64,000 bases of DNA from Hydra vulgaris (Eukaryota; Cnidaria; Hydrozoa; Anthoathecata; Hydridae). Below, one piece after another: positions 1 to 35,461 of this stretch; the first letter of the stretch is position 1, and every line of letters begins with the position of its first letter. Both the position numbers and the translations under genes were made by a program. Below the pieces are notes generated by a model. The model was given only the letters and a program-made list of their open reading frames with translations. It was not told where the DNA came from and made no database searches. Where the stretch lies: contig NC_088924.1 of assembly GCF_038396675.1 (NCBI RefSeq), positions 27,092,501 through 27,156,500 on the forward strand. The letters are read 5' to 3'.

Positions 1-945
1 AAAGTGCAGAAATATGGTAGTTGCTGGATTTAACAGTGTTATTTATATGTGGTCTAAGGAAAGTGTCAAATCGAGGTTGACACCTAGGATTCTTACCAAA
101 TTCAATGTAGTTAATGTTGTTCCAGAGAATATAATTTTAGAATCATTTTTAAATTTTCCAGTTTGTTTCCTAGATCCAAATAAGATAGCTTTTGTTTTGT
201 TTGGGTTAAGAAGAAGTTCATTTTTTAGAAATCATTTTTTGACAGCATTAGTACATTCAGTGATTTTGGTTATGTTATCATTTCCTGGATTAATAAAAGT
301 ATATTTTTGGGTACTATCTGCATATTGATGATGATTTGTGTCATGTTTAGCTATAATACAATATACGGGTAAAACAAACATTAAAAATAAAAGAGGGTCT
401 AATACACCTTGTGGTACTCCTGTTAAACTTGCTGACTATCTAGATTTTGTTAAGTCAATAGAAACAGCAGGTTTTGAGAGTACAAGTACGATGTCAAGCA
501 TTTTAGTGCAATATCTGTGGCACCAAATTCATATTTTATATGAGCAATTAGCAGATTGTGATTGGTTGTATCAAATCAAGTCCAGAGAGAAGAATGGTGG
601 TTAAAGCATCATCAATGTTTAACAGGATGTCATTGCACATCTTTAGAAATCCTGTTTCTGTTGAGTGGTGATTAGACTTATAACTAGATTGAAAAAGATT
701 GAAGTTTACAGTTGTAGTTACATAGTTAAGAAGCCGAGATAAAGCAAGCATTTCAAGGATTTTGTATTATGTATTGAGATTTGATATGGGATGCAGATTA
801 GTGAGTTCAAATACTGTGTCTCCAGATTTTAGGGGAATCAGTGTAATTTGAGCAACCTTGTATGAGGCTGGAAAATTTCCAGATTTGAATGAGAGGTCAA
901 CAAAGTGAGATATAATTGGACTAAATAATTCTGAACATTATTTAT
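1..945 (-). pseudogene. LINE (CR1/L2-like) reverse transcriptase remnant
   Basis: Read on the minus strand, the segment carries reverse transcriptase landmarks in the right order, in several frames. They are a fingers region with SGNFPASYKVAQITLIPLK (about 870-800), a HSTETG block (about 660), TGVPQGV (about 430), a YADST box at about 335-320 in place of YADDT, and a NPNKTKAILFG thumb motif (about 215-180). Stops and frame changes separate these blocks, and the second catalytic Asp of the YADD box reads as Ser, so the copy should be dead. The fragment runs off the left edge of the window. The family (CR1/L2 type) is inferred from the motif spacing. Confidence 0.8.
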
Positions 946-2327
946 GAATGTTTGTTGGAATAGTATCAAGTGGAGATGTCTTAGGTTTGAGAGTTTTGAT
1001 TACATGCGAAACATCAGTGGAAGTGACTGTACCAAATGTTATAAAAATATCTGCAATATCATAAACTTTGGTCTGAAAAAACTTTTTAGACCCAATTTTA
1101 TGGTTGTCTCATCTAACATATACATGAAGACAAGACTTCTAAAGTATTGTTTTAAAGATAAAAAACTAAGTTTATAAAAGTTTAAGGTTAAGGGTAAAAT
1201 TATTGATAAAATTATTAATATAGGTGAGAAATAACACAGGAGAGAAGATGGTTCTGTGTTCATCATCCAAGGCAGGAAACAATGTAACACAGGTTTAAAT
1301 CTATGCCAGCCTATTGATTAAAAAGGAGTGCAAGGTTAGCCTACAAAAATTTTAAAAGCTATATGTTTAAACTATATGCCCAAGAGGTTTTCTGGTTATA
1401 CTTGATTACATGTTACCAGTAGCTAGGTGATAATGATGATCTTGATCATGACCTGACTTATAGTATTTAGTTTTATATTTTTGATTATTCTTATAATTGG
1501 TTGATTAATCAGCGTTAGTATAGCCTTTTTTGTCCATCAGTATCAGCATTGCCCAAAAATAAGCAATTGGTACATCACTAATATATATATTTTAATAAAA
1601 AGATTGCCTGCCGTATAGTAAACAACCGGGGTTGATATTTGAGCAGTACCGGGGCCGGGTTTGATAAAATAAACCCGGGACCGGGTTTATAACCGGGACT
1701 GCATAAATATTTATACATCCTTAAGTATATATATTTTTTCAAAATTTATGTTTGATTTTGTATATATATGCATTTATAAACATCATTATGATCAACATAA
1801 TCATCATCATTATCATCATCATCATCAGCAGCAGCAGCAGCAGCAACAGGCTTTAGCCTTCCTCTTTTATGCTGTTTCTCTAATCATCGTCAATGCTCAA
1901 ACAAGCTATCATCTCTATTACAATAAACCAAAACTCATTCTTGCTTGGCTCCTTATTCAATAAGTTGCATCATTTTACTGTCCCTATTTATTAAATACTG
2001 GCATAAATATATGCCAGAATTTAATAAATAGTAAATGTAAGTATAAAATTATAATATATGAAGAATTATAAATTTATTTCTAGCCCCAGCTATCAACCCC
2101 TTCTAAATCTTACAATTTTGCCAGGGCCTGATTTGCAAATCAGTCTCATTTTTAGCCAGGGCCAGGACCCTGGCTAAAAGTTGATGATTTTACAAATTTA
2201 ATGATTAAACAAATTTGTATATGAAATTGCTTTTTTTAACTAATTAAAATAATAAAAATCATCTTTAAAAAAGTTTATTAAATTTGTAGTATAAATATAT
2301 TATTAATTAAAGTCTCTTAAAGTTGTT
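946..2327. other. No gene recognised; GC-rich hairpin and CAT/CAG microsatellite
   Basis: No supported coding exon. Around 1625-1702 CCGGG blocks recur, including an inverted pair CCGGGTTT (1655-1662) / AAACCCGG (1671-1678), in otherwise AT-rich DNA. This resembles a transposon terminus, but no partner end was found. At 1801-1849 there is a CAT-then-CAG trinucleotide microsatellite that opens a spurious His/Gln reading frame. Confidence 0.5.
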
Positions 2328-2495
2328 AATGATTGCGCCGAAAGAGGGGTGAAGTTAGTACAAGACTTTAATGCTGTCTTAACAAAAGATGAAGAGCAGC
2401 AAAAGTATGTGCTAAATTTAGTTGCAGAAAACATGGCTGTCTTACCAGATGCAAAAAAATCAACATTGAGTGCTAAACAAACCAGGCGACAATGA
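2328..2495 (+). pseudogene. 3' tail of an unclassified transposon-associated gene
   Basis: A short open stretch encodes NDCAERGVKLVQDFN followed by a Lys/Glu-rich tail ending ..LSAKQTRRQ and TGA at 2493-2495. This is the C-terminal signature (ND.AERGVKL..DF) of a large transposon-associated protein family that I recognise in cnidarians and arthropods but cannot assign to a named superfamily. A second relative in this window ends with the related ERNICLVQDF (minus, 38404-38674). No upstream coding part is visible here, so this is a 3' fragment. Confidence 0.55.
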
Positions 2496-2806
2496 GCAGC
2501 TGTTGTTGTTTAATGTTGTTTAATGTTGTTTAATAAAAGTTATTATGTGTAATAAGAGCTTTATTTTCATTTTTATTTTGTTAAAATCGAACGGTAAATA
2601 ACCAAAATGTGTACAGAAAACGAAGGTCAATATTTTACTGAACTTTTGAAAATTCCAATTTTAGAGGGGTATAAAGATCACCCCAGCGCGACCTCTAAAT
2701 ATTAACCGATTTGGCTGATTTTTTTGGTACAATGTTTTCTTTCATAAATGAACACATTTAGACCTTAGGAATAACAAAAAGTAAAAAAAAGTTTTTTTGG
2801 ATCACC

Positions 2807-3060
<254 letters not shown>

Positions 3061-3096
3061 AAATTTAAGCGACATCTTTAATAGTATGTGTAATAA

Positions 3097-3652
3097 TATT
3101 ATAAGCATTAAAACATCATATATGGTATCATACTATTTATTTCTTTTTTAAGTAATATTATAAGTAATATATAAGTTATATTGGTGAAACAAGAAAAAGA
3201 TTTCCACACGAATTCAAGAACATAAAAATAATGTTACAAAAGCCAACTGGGATACATCTGGAATAGTAGAACATTCACAACATTGCAATGGTAAAACAAA
3301 CTGGGAGAACCCTAAAACGCTTTCTGTTATTTCAAACAACTACACAAGAAAAATTTGTGAGGCTATTGAAATACAACGTGTACAATGTTCAAAACCTAAA
3401 GAAAATGTTTTAAATCGTGGCAATGGCAATTTGGTGATGACTCACCATTGGAAACCATTTTTTGTAAAATTAAAAAATGTTGAATATCTGACGTTGCAAT
3501 GACATCATTTAGTTACGTTTATTATAATTTTTAAATGGTTTTTTTTTAATGGTTTTATTAGTTTGATAATGGCTCTCACTATATGAGCCGAAATATTACT
3601 TAAAAAAAGAAATAAATAGTATGATACCGTATATGATGTTTTAATGCTTATA

Positions 3653-3656
<4 letters not shown>
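3097..3656 (+). mobile_element. Penelope-like GIY-YIG endonuclease tail framed by inverted repeats
   Basis: Between 3170 and 3501 the plus strand encodes YIGETRKRF, then after a one-base frame change TRIQEHKNN, later TSGIVEHSQHC and RKICEAIEIQ, ending at TGA 3499-3501. This pattern is a GIY-YIG nuclease domain as found at the C terminus of Penelope-like retroelements. The fragment is enclosed by inverted repeats of about 62 bp (3097-3160 and 3591-3656) that differ by roughly one substitution and one indel, and TA arrays lie outside both arms. The reverse transcriptase part is missing. The GIY-YIG call is sure; the Penelope assignment is inferred. Confidence 0.7.

Positions 3657-3659
<3 letters not shown>

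Positions 3660-3745
<86 letters not shown>
3660..3745. repeat. (TA)n microsatellite
   Basis: Pure TA array between the inverted repeat of the GIY-YIG fragment and the left end of the fold-back element. Confidence 0.97.
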
Positions 3746-3749
<4 letters not shown>

Positions 3750-3864
3750 CCCTTAGATGTTGTCCGAAAGTTTTTTCGATATTTTGTTGACAAAAAGTAA
3801 AAATTAAAATGCAAGACCGGAATTTTTTTTTTTAATAATGATAGACTGCCTGCCCCAACCAAAC

Positions 3865-4064
3865 CCTCAGTCGATGTAGCAGCACTCCCTTGCGGGTCAG
3901 GCTATTTGTCAGTCGATGTAGCAGCACTCCCTTGCGAGTCAGGCTATTTGTCAGTCGATGTAGCAGCACTCCCTTGCGAGTCAGGCTATTTGTCAGTCGA
4001 TGTAGCAGCACTCCCTTGCGAGTCAGGCTATAAGATAGTCGATGTAGCAACACTCCGCGCATGA
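3865..4064 (-). repeat. 42-bp minisatellite, left arm (5 copies)
   Basis: Five copies of a 42-bp unit spaced exactly 42 bp apart (unit core TCGATGTAGCAGCACTCCCT at 3871, 3913, 3955, 3997; variant at 4039). Because 42 is a multiple of three, the minus strand stays open and reads as a 14-residue repeat with core KGVLLHRL. Confidence 0.95.
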
Positions 4065-4412
4065 TTTACAGTAAAAAAAATAAAAATAAAAACATTTTAT
4101 TAAAAAAAATAAAAATAAAAACATTTTTTTAAAAAAATAAAAATAAAAACATTGTTTATATTGTTAAAAACATTCAAAATGTTATAAAAACATTCAGAAT
4201 GTTTTTAAAAACATTCTGGTCAATTAAATTTGCGTTTTTGTGGTTTTTTTAAAAAACGATTAATTTGTAATTAAATTAATGGTTTTTACTTTCGTCCAAC
4301 ACGGAAATGTTGGACGAAAGTCAAAAGTAATTAAAAGTGACGTATGTGTTGGCGTAAGAATCACTTTTTTCCTTCCGCTCTTCCTAAAGCCAACAAACTT
4401 TAGAACTATATA

Positions 4413-4475
<63 letters not shown>

Positions 4476-4781
4476 ATATATTATATACATATATGAAGAC
4501 CTTAGTGGAAAAACCAGCGTTGTCACATTTAAAAAGTATTGAGAAAGTATTTGTTGATCATTAATAAATGTCTTTATTTAAAGCAAAGAGAAAAAAATTT
4601 TTGTATAAAAAATTACAAAATGTTTTGTTTTGAATAAATTTTAAATAAAATAATTATAATATAAATTTTTTTAAATTGCTTAGTTTCATTTGCTTTAAAT
4701 AAAGACTTTTATTAATGATCAATAAATACTTTCTCAATACTTTTTAAATGTGACAACGCCGGTTTTTCCACTGAGGTCTTC

Positions 4782-4888
<107 letters not shown>

Positions 4889-5245
4889 CTATAGTTTGTT
4901 GCGTTTGGGAAGCACGGAAGGAAAAAAGTGATTCTTACGCCAACATATACGTCACTTTTAATTACTTTTGACTTTCGTCCAACATTTGCGTGTTGGATGA
5001 AAGTTAAAACCATCAATTTAATTGCAAATTAATTGTTTTATAAAATAATCACAAAAATGCAAATTTAATTGACCAGAATGTTTTTAAAAACATTCTGAAG
5101 TTTTTAAAACATTCTGAATGTTTTTAAAACATTCTGAATGTTTTTAACAATATAAACAATGTTTTTTTTTTTTTTTTTAATAAAATGTTTTAATTTTTAT
5201 TTTTTTTAATAAAATGTTTTTATTTTTATTTTTTTTACTGTAAAT

Positions 5246-5455
5246 CATGCGCGGAGTGTTGCTACATCGACTATCTTATAGCCTGACTCGCAAGGGAGTG
5301 CTGCTACATCGACTGACAAACAACCTGACTTGCAAGGAAGTGCTGCTACATCAACTGAAAAATAGCCCTGACTCGCAAGGGAGTGCTGCTACATCGACTG
5401 ACAAAGAGCCTGACCCGCAAGGGAGTGCTGCTACATCGACTGAGGGTTTGGTTGG
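5246..5455 (+). repeat. 42-bp minisatellite, right arm (5 copies)
   Basis: Inverted partner of the left-arm minisatellite: GCTACATCGA cores at 5261, 5303, 5345 (variant), 5388 and 5430. One unit carries an extra C, which breaks the 14-residue frame here but not in the left arm. Confidence 0.95.
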
Positions 5456-5566
5456 GGCAGGCAGTCTATCATTAATAAAAAAAAAAAAATTCTGGTCTTG
5501 CATTTTAATTTTTACTTTTTGTCAACAAAATATGGAAAAAACTTTCGGACAATATATAAGGGTTCT

Positions 5567-5759
<193 letters not shown>

Positions 5760-5795
5760 CTAGAATAAATCTAGCAAACTGTTATAGTAGAGAAA

Positions 5796-28169
<22,374 letters not shown>

Positions 28170-28917
28170 ATGTTTCCGGATTTAATGTAACCATCCGCTT
28201 AAATATTTGTGGAAAATCGTTTTTATAGGATGAGCCAAATTCTCATTTTCTCGTAATAAAAATGTTTTCAGCCAAGACTTTGTAAAATATTTAATGAGTT
28301 TTTGTAAATGTTTTCCTATTGTGTTTTCGATATTTTTTTAAGATAAAAATAGTCTCAAGTGTTTTACTTAAATACTAATTTGCTATTGAATATTCGCTCA
28401 AGTTACTGTCTGTGTTACGAAGATATTTACAAGTGTCTTGTAATAAAGTAACAGATCAACGGTTTCCAGTGTGTAACGAAATCACGAATATTTTTTTTTT
28501 CTTTTTCACAAAAGAATTATATTTTTTTATTTTTGCATTTTGTCAACATTTTTATTTAAAATTTGCGTATTTACGTTAGTTTTTTAGTCAACACTTAAAT
28601 TGATTAAATGAATTAAACTGTTGCGTTAACTTTTACTCTTATGTTCTAAAACAGTTGAGACTATCGCTTTTTTATACTCAATATCAAATTGTTAATAATT
28701 AATCGACGTTCTGATCTTTGCTATTTTTTAAAAAAAGAATTAACGAAAATTAATTTACAATTGATCTTTATGATTTTATAGTTGATATATAAATATATGT
28801 ATTTACATGTTCTTAAACACTTATAATAACAGTAATAGTTTCAAATTAAATTGTCATTTTTGAACCTTCAATAAACTGTAATTGTTTTTGAAAAATTGTT
28901 TTAGCTTCTATTTAATT

Positions 28918-31616
28918 CTATATCTTTCCTCTAATACTATTAAAAACAATTTCTCCTGCTTGATCATAGCCCTGAGGACTAAAATGTACATCATCGTCCC
29001 ACATGGTTTTTCTAAATAAATTGTCCTCATGTGGAAATTTATCTGCTAAATCAATGAGAAAAATTCGGTCTGGATGCATATGTATATCAACATACATCCT
29101 TAATTTGTCGTTTAACTCGCTCAGCATTTTTTTTGAGTTTTCTGTTACTGCTGTTCCATTAATGCTAAAAACTGGTGGTATCGTAACGACTGCGGTCTTG
29201 GAGCCACTTCCCAAAACAATTTCGTGTAGTGACTGAATAGATGTAAATAACTGTGAAATATTTCCACAATGACCAAGTATATCGTTTGTCCCTGCTAATA
29301 TAATAACCAAATCTAACGGAGCAAGTGTTTTGATTACTTGTGGCAATCGTGCCTGCATACTCGTTGAAGCACATTCACTGTTTACACCGCTGTTTATTAT
29401 CTCGTATAAAGAGTTCTTGTTATATTTTTCAAAAAGCTGTTTTAAACGTTCAGAATATGGATGATAAGCAGTTCCTTGTTTGTAATATCCTCGCGTTAGG
29501 GAATCACCGAAGCATAAAACGCGCTTGACATGTGTTTTTTTCGGCTCTGATACGTTCTGATTTATTTTGTTGGTTAGATTCTTAGGACTTACTTTTTTTC
29601 TGGTGGAATTTTTCTCTTTTAGTGTTTTATTTTTCGAAGTTTTGTTTGCAAAACTTGTGTGGTTAGAAAGGATAGGCGGATCGATTGCAGGATGATCATC
29701 TACACCTAGTACTCCTATATTTGCATCTTTTAAAGATTCTTCAACATCTTCCTCTTCGGCTCTTTGCTGCACTAACGTGGAATCGATTGGAATTGATTTG
29801 TTTAAATTATTTTTGTCGTCTAGTTTGGCTTCTGTTATCGGTTGATCATAAATGTCGTTCAAAATTTTATATTTAATTAATTCTAACTCTTTCTGCCTAT
29901 CTGCATACGAAGTACCAGTACCAACTTTATCTTTGGCAGGAACCTTTTTCGAACTTGGTTCGCTCTCTGTTTTAACTTTTGTTTCGTTTTTTGATTTATA
30001 TGTTGTTATTAGATGTCTGCGTGCTAATACTGTACAACTAATGCCAGCTTCAGCAACGTCATAATCTTCAAGAGGATTTGTCATCATGTCTAACTGCCTT
30101 AAATTTATCGCTTTTGGTTTACAAAGCTTCATTCTTAATTTGCTATGATTTTTTTGAATTGCTTTTTGTTTGGTGTTTTCTTTTTTTTCCAATAACACAT
30201 AGGGTTCTCCATTTATCTTAACACCATTGATTGTGTTTGTTTTATTTTTTATAACGCTTGAGAGCATTGCATGATTAACCAAATGACTTTTGCTCTGTAA
30301 AACAAAACCTTTTTTTATTTCACTGCGTGAAGTAGTATTGTTTTCAAATGGTTGTAAAAGCTTTGACTGATTGGTCGAAAGCAGGTTAGGCTTATTATCA
30401 ATATACCGACTGGTAAAGTCACCAGAATGATTTAATACATTTTTAGAAGCATTTTGAAATTTAAGAATATCTGTGTTTAGACCCGTGCCTGCTTTTGCTC
30501 CTACTATGGTGTCTTTTGCATGTGAATTTATATCTTGTGTTTTATTCTGTAGATGTTTTGGAACAAACAAAACTTCTTCGCTAATATTATTTAAGTATTT
30601 GAAGAGAGAATTTTTTGTATCAATTGAGCTGTTTGAAAAAACAGACCATTGACCATTTTGTATTGTTACATTTTTATTCTTTTGGTTGGCTATTGTTGGA
30701 ATTACCAAATTTAACACTGACGTAATGTTTTGAGAAAGGCTCTGTGCACCAGCGTTTGTGTCTTTTTCAACATTCATTGAAGTCACAATACAAGATGGAT
30801 AAATACTATTTGTAGAACAATTAAACGTTTTTGTTGAGTTAAAATTACAACACTGATGAAGTTTTGTAGTTTCTGTAGTTAAAATTTTAACTGGTTCTGT
30901 TGTTGTCAATGTTGTTGTTGTTGCTGCTGCTGTTGTTGTTGTTGCTGTTGTTGTTGTTGTTGTTGTTGCTGTTGCTGTTGTTGTTGTTGATTCTGTGGTC
31001 TTAAATTTTGCCGTTGTTGATGGTTCTATCGTTGGAAGGATAATACTTAATAAAATAGGAGGCGTTGTTTCTAATGTTGCGATTGAACTATTACTTTTAA
31101 ACGGCTCAGATTTATTTAAATGTTGTATTTCATGGTTAGGTTCTGTGGTGTTTGCCGTTATGTTGCTTCGAAGCAATAGTTCTTCATTAACCAATGATTC
31201 ATTGGCTTTTCTAAATGCGCTAAGACGGAATGTTGGAGACAGAGTAACATGTCGTTTTTGTGCATTTGAAAGTGTGTTATGAATATTTTGCTTTAAAAGT
31301 ACATTTTTTTGATTTCCGTTCTTTAAATAGTGTTTCTGGTGATTAACATGTTTGGTGTGGTGGTGGTGGTGATGATTACGGGGATGATTTCGTCGATGGG
31401 TATGATAATCTTTGTGGTGAGAATGCTGTGAATCTATAAAAAAGTGAATAAGCATATTAAGAATAGAATTAGGTTTTTATAAAAAATAATCCTCTTTATA
31501 TACGTCATTACACACAAGATTATAAAAAGTTGTTAAATTAAAAAAAAATTTAAAGCTTAACCTTCTTGTAAAGTAAATACCACACTCAGAAAACCTAGTA
31601 TTATAATAGTTTTCAT
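28918..31616 (-). CDS. Secreted His-rich, mucin-like protein with C-terminal SGNH/GDSL hydrolase domain
   Basis: Two exons. Exon 1 (31562-31616) encodes the signal peptide MKTIIILGFLSVVFTLQE and ends at donor G|GTTAAG. Exon 2 (28918-31433) follows acceptor TTTTTTATAG and restores the Asp codon in frame, giving 856 residues. After the signal peptide comes a His-rich stretch (residues about 20-55), then a long Ser/Thr/Asn-rich region with a Thr/Ala run (coded around 30890-30995) and many N-x-S/T sites. The SGNH domain (from about 656) has FGDSLTRG (nucleophile Ser about 663), a Gly block (SGVNSE), AGTND, and DDDVHFSPQGYD (Asp 833, His 835 by my count). All four catalytic blocks are present, so esterase or lipase-like activity is plausible; the substrate is unknown. 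The gene is tail-to-tail with Ras. An ATG at 31455 lies in the intron and would skip the signal peptide. Confidence 0.88.
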
Positions 31617-33140
31617 GTTTATTTATTATTCACCATTTTTGAAAGTGTTTTTAAAACTGCACATTAAAAAAGAAGTTACGCATGATTGAAAATATGTAGA
31701 ATGTATATCTAAAGTATGTCGAATGTATTTTTAACTTAACGCTTATTTTATTTGAACTTAGGGTCGTCTAAAACATAATCATTTTGCACAATGCTCAAAA
31801 TACTTAGGGGGCCCTACAATTTTATTGTAGAATGCCTGAGCCAAATATAAAAAAAGGTTTTTTATTTTTAGGAATGCAAAATTTGTTACTACATATTAAT
31901 GACTCTTCATATCAACCGACATCGTTATATTTTTTTAACGTAGTATTTATATATAAAAAACCAAATACATTTCAATGCTTTTCACAGGCATGGAACTTTT
32001 TACGGAATGAAATTGCTGCTGTTTATTTTTAAAAAGTAATAAGTGCAAAATTTTTCTTGTTTATTTGTTGTATGATCACGAAGTGTACAAATTTATATGA
32101 TCTGCTCGGAGTGTTCAATTCTTATCTGCCTTTGTTTTTAACTTATTAGAAATAGAACAACATCATGGCAATATACTATCCAATATTTTTATCAAAAAAC
32201 ACTGCAATTTTCTTTATCAAAATCATTAGGTTGACTGTTGTTTATTTGTTGAAATTGTATCTTTATTATGCCTTAAATTTTCTGTTTTATGTTTATACAA
32301 GTATTCCTTACCGTCAAAGAGGTGACGTGATAATAAGGGTGATTTTGATATTTCTGCTTGTTACTTACAATAGTATTGGCCTGAAAATGTAAATGAAAAT
32401 CTTTTTTTTTTTTATGGTACCAATTAATGAATTTTATGGTAATTTATGGTTTTTATGGTACTTTTATGGTTTTTTTAATGGTTTTTTATGGTTTTTATGG
32501 TATATAACTATATTTTTCTAATTATAATGTTTGTGAATAGATTCTAACTCGTGCAAACATATTGGGCTTAACCTGACTCAAACAGCAAAATAACAATTTA
32601 TACACGTTCCCAAAAAGTGCCCAATATGTTATAGTTTTAATTTTTAGGATAATTTGCCTTTTAGAACTTATATTTATATGTTCAAGTGGCATATTTCAGT
32701 TATAATACCACTAGAATATAACACTCGTTTATGGTCTTTACTTCCAATCACATTTGCACAAAAATCCAAACAATTTTTTTTCACTATTTCAGATAATTTT
32801 TAATAATAGGCATTCCAATACTACTCAGCAAAAATTCTTTGGCGGATTTTTAACGAACTTATAGAAGTATTTTGAACGATCCACTGTAGTTTTATTCATT
32901 GGTTACTTAGTGGAGCAAAAGTGGCAGCTGCCAAACGTGGCTAGCCGATGACTAAAAAGGTTATTGGCAAGCCACTTGTAGCAGACGCCACTAATGACCC
33001 ACTAAATAACCGATGAGCAAAATCTAATAAACCGCTAAAAATGTTTATATAGGTCCACTGCAAATCCACTACAAAAATGTTGGCTGGGCTATTGTAATTT
33101 TTTAATGTTTTAAACGATTATTTTATGTATCATATTATAA
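31617..33140. other. Upstream of the SGNH gene; no gene recognised, TTTATGGT repeats
   Basis: Presumed promoter side of the minus-strand SGNH gene. At 32410-32503 the octamer TTTATGGT and variants recur about eight times. Short open frames at 31832-32032 and 32165-32392 show no motif. Confidence 0.5.
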
Positions 33141-33330
33141 GCAGTCGTGGTGTAGTGGTTAAAGTTCTAGCTTCAGAACTGAAGATTAGTGCTTCAAAAC
33201 CGGTTCTAGCTTCAATGATAAACATCATTGATAAGCAAGGAGGCTTCCTTACCAATGATGCATATATGGCCAACGCCGGCTGAACTTACTAGTTGAAATC
33301 TTTCATAGAAATAAATGCTATTCATAAAAT
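33141..33330 (+). mobile_element. tRNA-derived SINE
   Basis: The head GCAGTCGTGGTGTAGTGGTT is an A-box-like tRNA start, and GCTTCAAAACC (33191-33201) fits a B box at normal spacing. The anticodon arm is degenerate and the sequence continues into an unrelated tail, so this is a SINE and not a tRNA gene. The 3' end is approximate. Confidence 0.6.
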
Positions 33331-33417
33331 GTTTCCTAAAAAACATAAAATGTTAGCAAATATACAAGTACAATTGCAAGGAATATGAGACCTTAAGAAC
33401 GTAAAACAGGTAGTTGA

Positions 33418-33636
33418 TTGTATACGTTGTCAATTAGAATGTCAATCTTTAAGGCATCAAAGTTATATGGTATACCATATGGAACTCTACAGATTACAGT
33501 CCGATACCAAAGAAAAGATGCTAGAAATTCTAAGCATGCTGTAAGATTGAAAAATGGAAATGAGAAGATTGGAAAGAGATTTTTCTTGTGGTGCTTTTCT
33601 CATATTGAAACATCTTCAACTATCAAAGACAAATAA
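33418..33636 (+). pseudogene. Fragment with psq/CENP-B-type helix-turn-helix
   Basis: The frame contains KASKLYGIPYGTLQ, the helix-turn-helix signature (.AA..YGIP..TL) found at the N terminus of pogo/Tigger/jerky transposases. Nothing downstream resembles the catalytic domain. Confidence 0.5.
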
Positions 33637-35459
33637 CAAATATCAGCTACAGTTTGCAAATGTGCAAAATATTGATACAATTCGTTAAGTGTGTGTATCA
33701 GATAAACTATCAGTAGATATCAGTAAATAACTGATGTCATAACATTTGATTAAAGAACATTTACATCTAGTCTTTCAAGCATTTGTTTTTATAACTACCC
33801 AGAGTTTTTGTATTAAGGTACCCCATTCGTGGGATACCTTGATACAAAATATTGATAAAAAAGTAAATATGAAGTATAAAACGTAGAGAAAAAGTTTTAC
33901 TTGAAAGACAAACGAATTAATGATTATAACCCAAATAATGCATTCAATGGTCCAAATCACATTTCAGAAATCCAGATAATATATCGTTCTAAATGTCATA
34001 AGCGACAACAAATGGCTTTGTAATAAATATTTGTCATAAGCGACAATAAATAAAGGCTTCGTATCGAAATTGTATCTCCAAGTATTATATTTACATAAAT
34101 CTCTTGAAAATTGACTGTAAATATTAAAAGAAATGATTTTTAGAATTGTTTATGACAAAATGGAGTACAATTTTACAGTTTTAGGGCCCCCCACAAATGC
34201 TTTATCAAATTACCCCATACTTACTAATAGAAAACAATCGCTTTTTAGTATCAACTTTTTTTTTTAATAGTTTTGTTTAATGAAGTAAAGAGCTATGGAT
34301 TATAGTTTACAAAATAATGTTACGTACCAATAGACATATAGAATAACATACCTTAAAACTTGGCAATTTAAAAAAATTATTAAACCTCTTTGTCATCAAA
34401 AAAACACAAAATTCAACCCCTCGCAGGCCTAAAACTATCAAATGATTTTTAGGCCTGATTATTTAACTTAATAACTTTTTTGTTAAAACATAGCTCTAGT
34501 AGTAGCTTCACCATATAAAAGTGTTTGCCACAACTGATGCCTCCACAATTACAATATTTCATGGTGTTCCGTGTATTATGGTGCCGCACTCTTCCCTACC
34601 AAATAGCTATTTTGCAATAATGCTCAAAAACCAATCAAAATCCCCTTGTTTGACAGTATTTCTTTAAAGCAATATAATCTATTTTTATTTAAAGGTGTAG
34701 TTTCCTTAACAGTGTTTTATTTTAGTTCCTTTCTTTTACCTGAGTTGAAATTTGTTTTACAAATCGAAACAAAATGAAGTTTATTAATAAAAACTTTTAC
34801 AATGTCTGTTGTATTTTTTAGATATTTTATAAAGGAAGACGTTAAATAAAGCATTATGTGTTTTAAAATGAATTGTATTCATCGAAAACTATAGCGTAAA
34901 AGCGAGAAAAATGAAATAGAGGATAGAATGAAATAGTTATGCCAATGATTATTCTTTTGCTCCTATTGAATAAACATTTTGCAAATATTTTTTGATTATG
35001 TTGTGGAGAATCTTTTTCTTAATAAGATGATATAAAGTTTTAATACAAAATAATTTTTTTTCAATGAATGGTCCAATTTTCTGTTGCATAATGATTTTTT
35101 TTTTTTTTTAATTGGACGTAAAACTTTCGGAAGTGAAAGTTGCTGTCATTGAACTTAAAACGTATTCTTGTATAACTTTTTGCGCAAGTCAAGAATCTGT
35201 TTTCATAAATAAATTTGCTATTTCCAGTAAATAGTTACAAATTAAAAATGACTTATATCATTCAATCTCATAGTTATAATAATTATGGAGTTGAATGAAA
35301 TTCGCCAATTATTCGCAAAATAAATAGGGATTTTATTAATTATGCCTAAACTGACCAATGAATCTTTATAAATTCTTCTTTCAACTTTTAAATCAATTTT
35401 TATTAAATCTATTCTAATATAAAATATGCCTTGTAAAAACTTGCACGCAAAAAAAAACA
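33637..35459. other. AT-rich stretch, no gene recognised
   Basis: No supported exon. Around 33815-33845 a short inverted pair (AAGGTACCCCA..TGGGATACCTT) and near 34190 a GGGCCCCCC block resemble transposon ends, but no pair of termini could be matched. Confidence 0.5.
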
Positions 35460-35461
35460 TA

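Noticed and set aside
1801-1849. His/Gln-rich protein
   Set aside because: CAT/CAG microsatellite without further coding signal.
31434-31455. Start codon of the SGNH protein at 31455
   Set aside because: It lies upstream of a strong splice acceptor (TTTTTTATAG) and would give no signal peptide; the exon at 31562-31616 joins in frame and supplies one.
33141-33215. tRNA gene
   Set aside because: Only A- and B-box-like segments fit; anticodon and acceptor arms do not pair, and a SINE-like tail follows.
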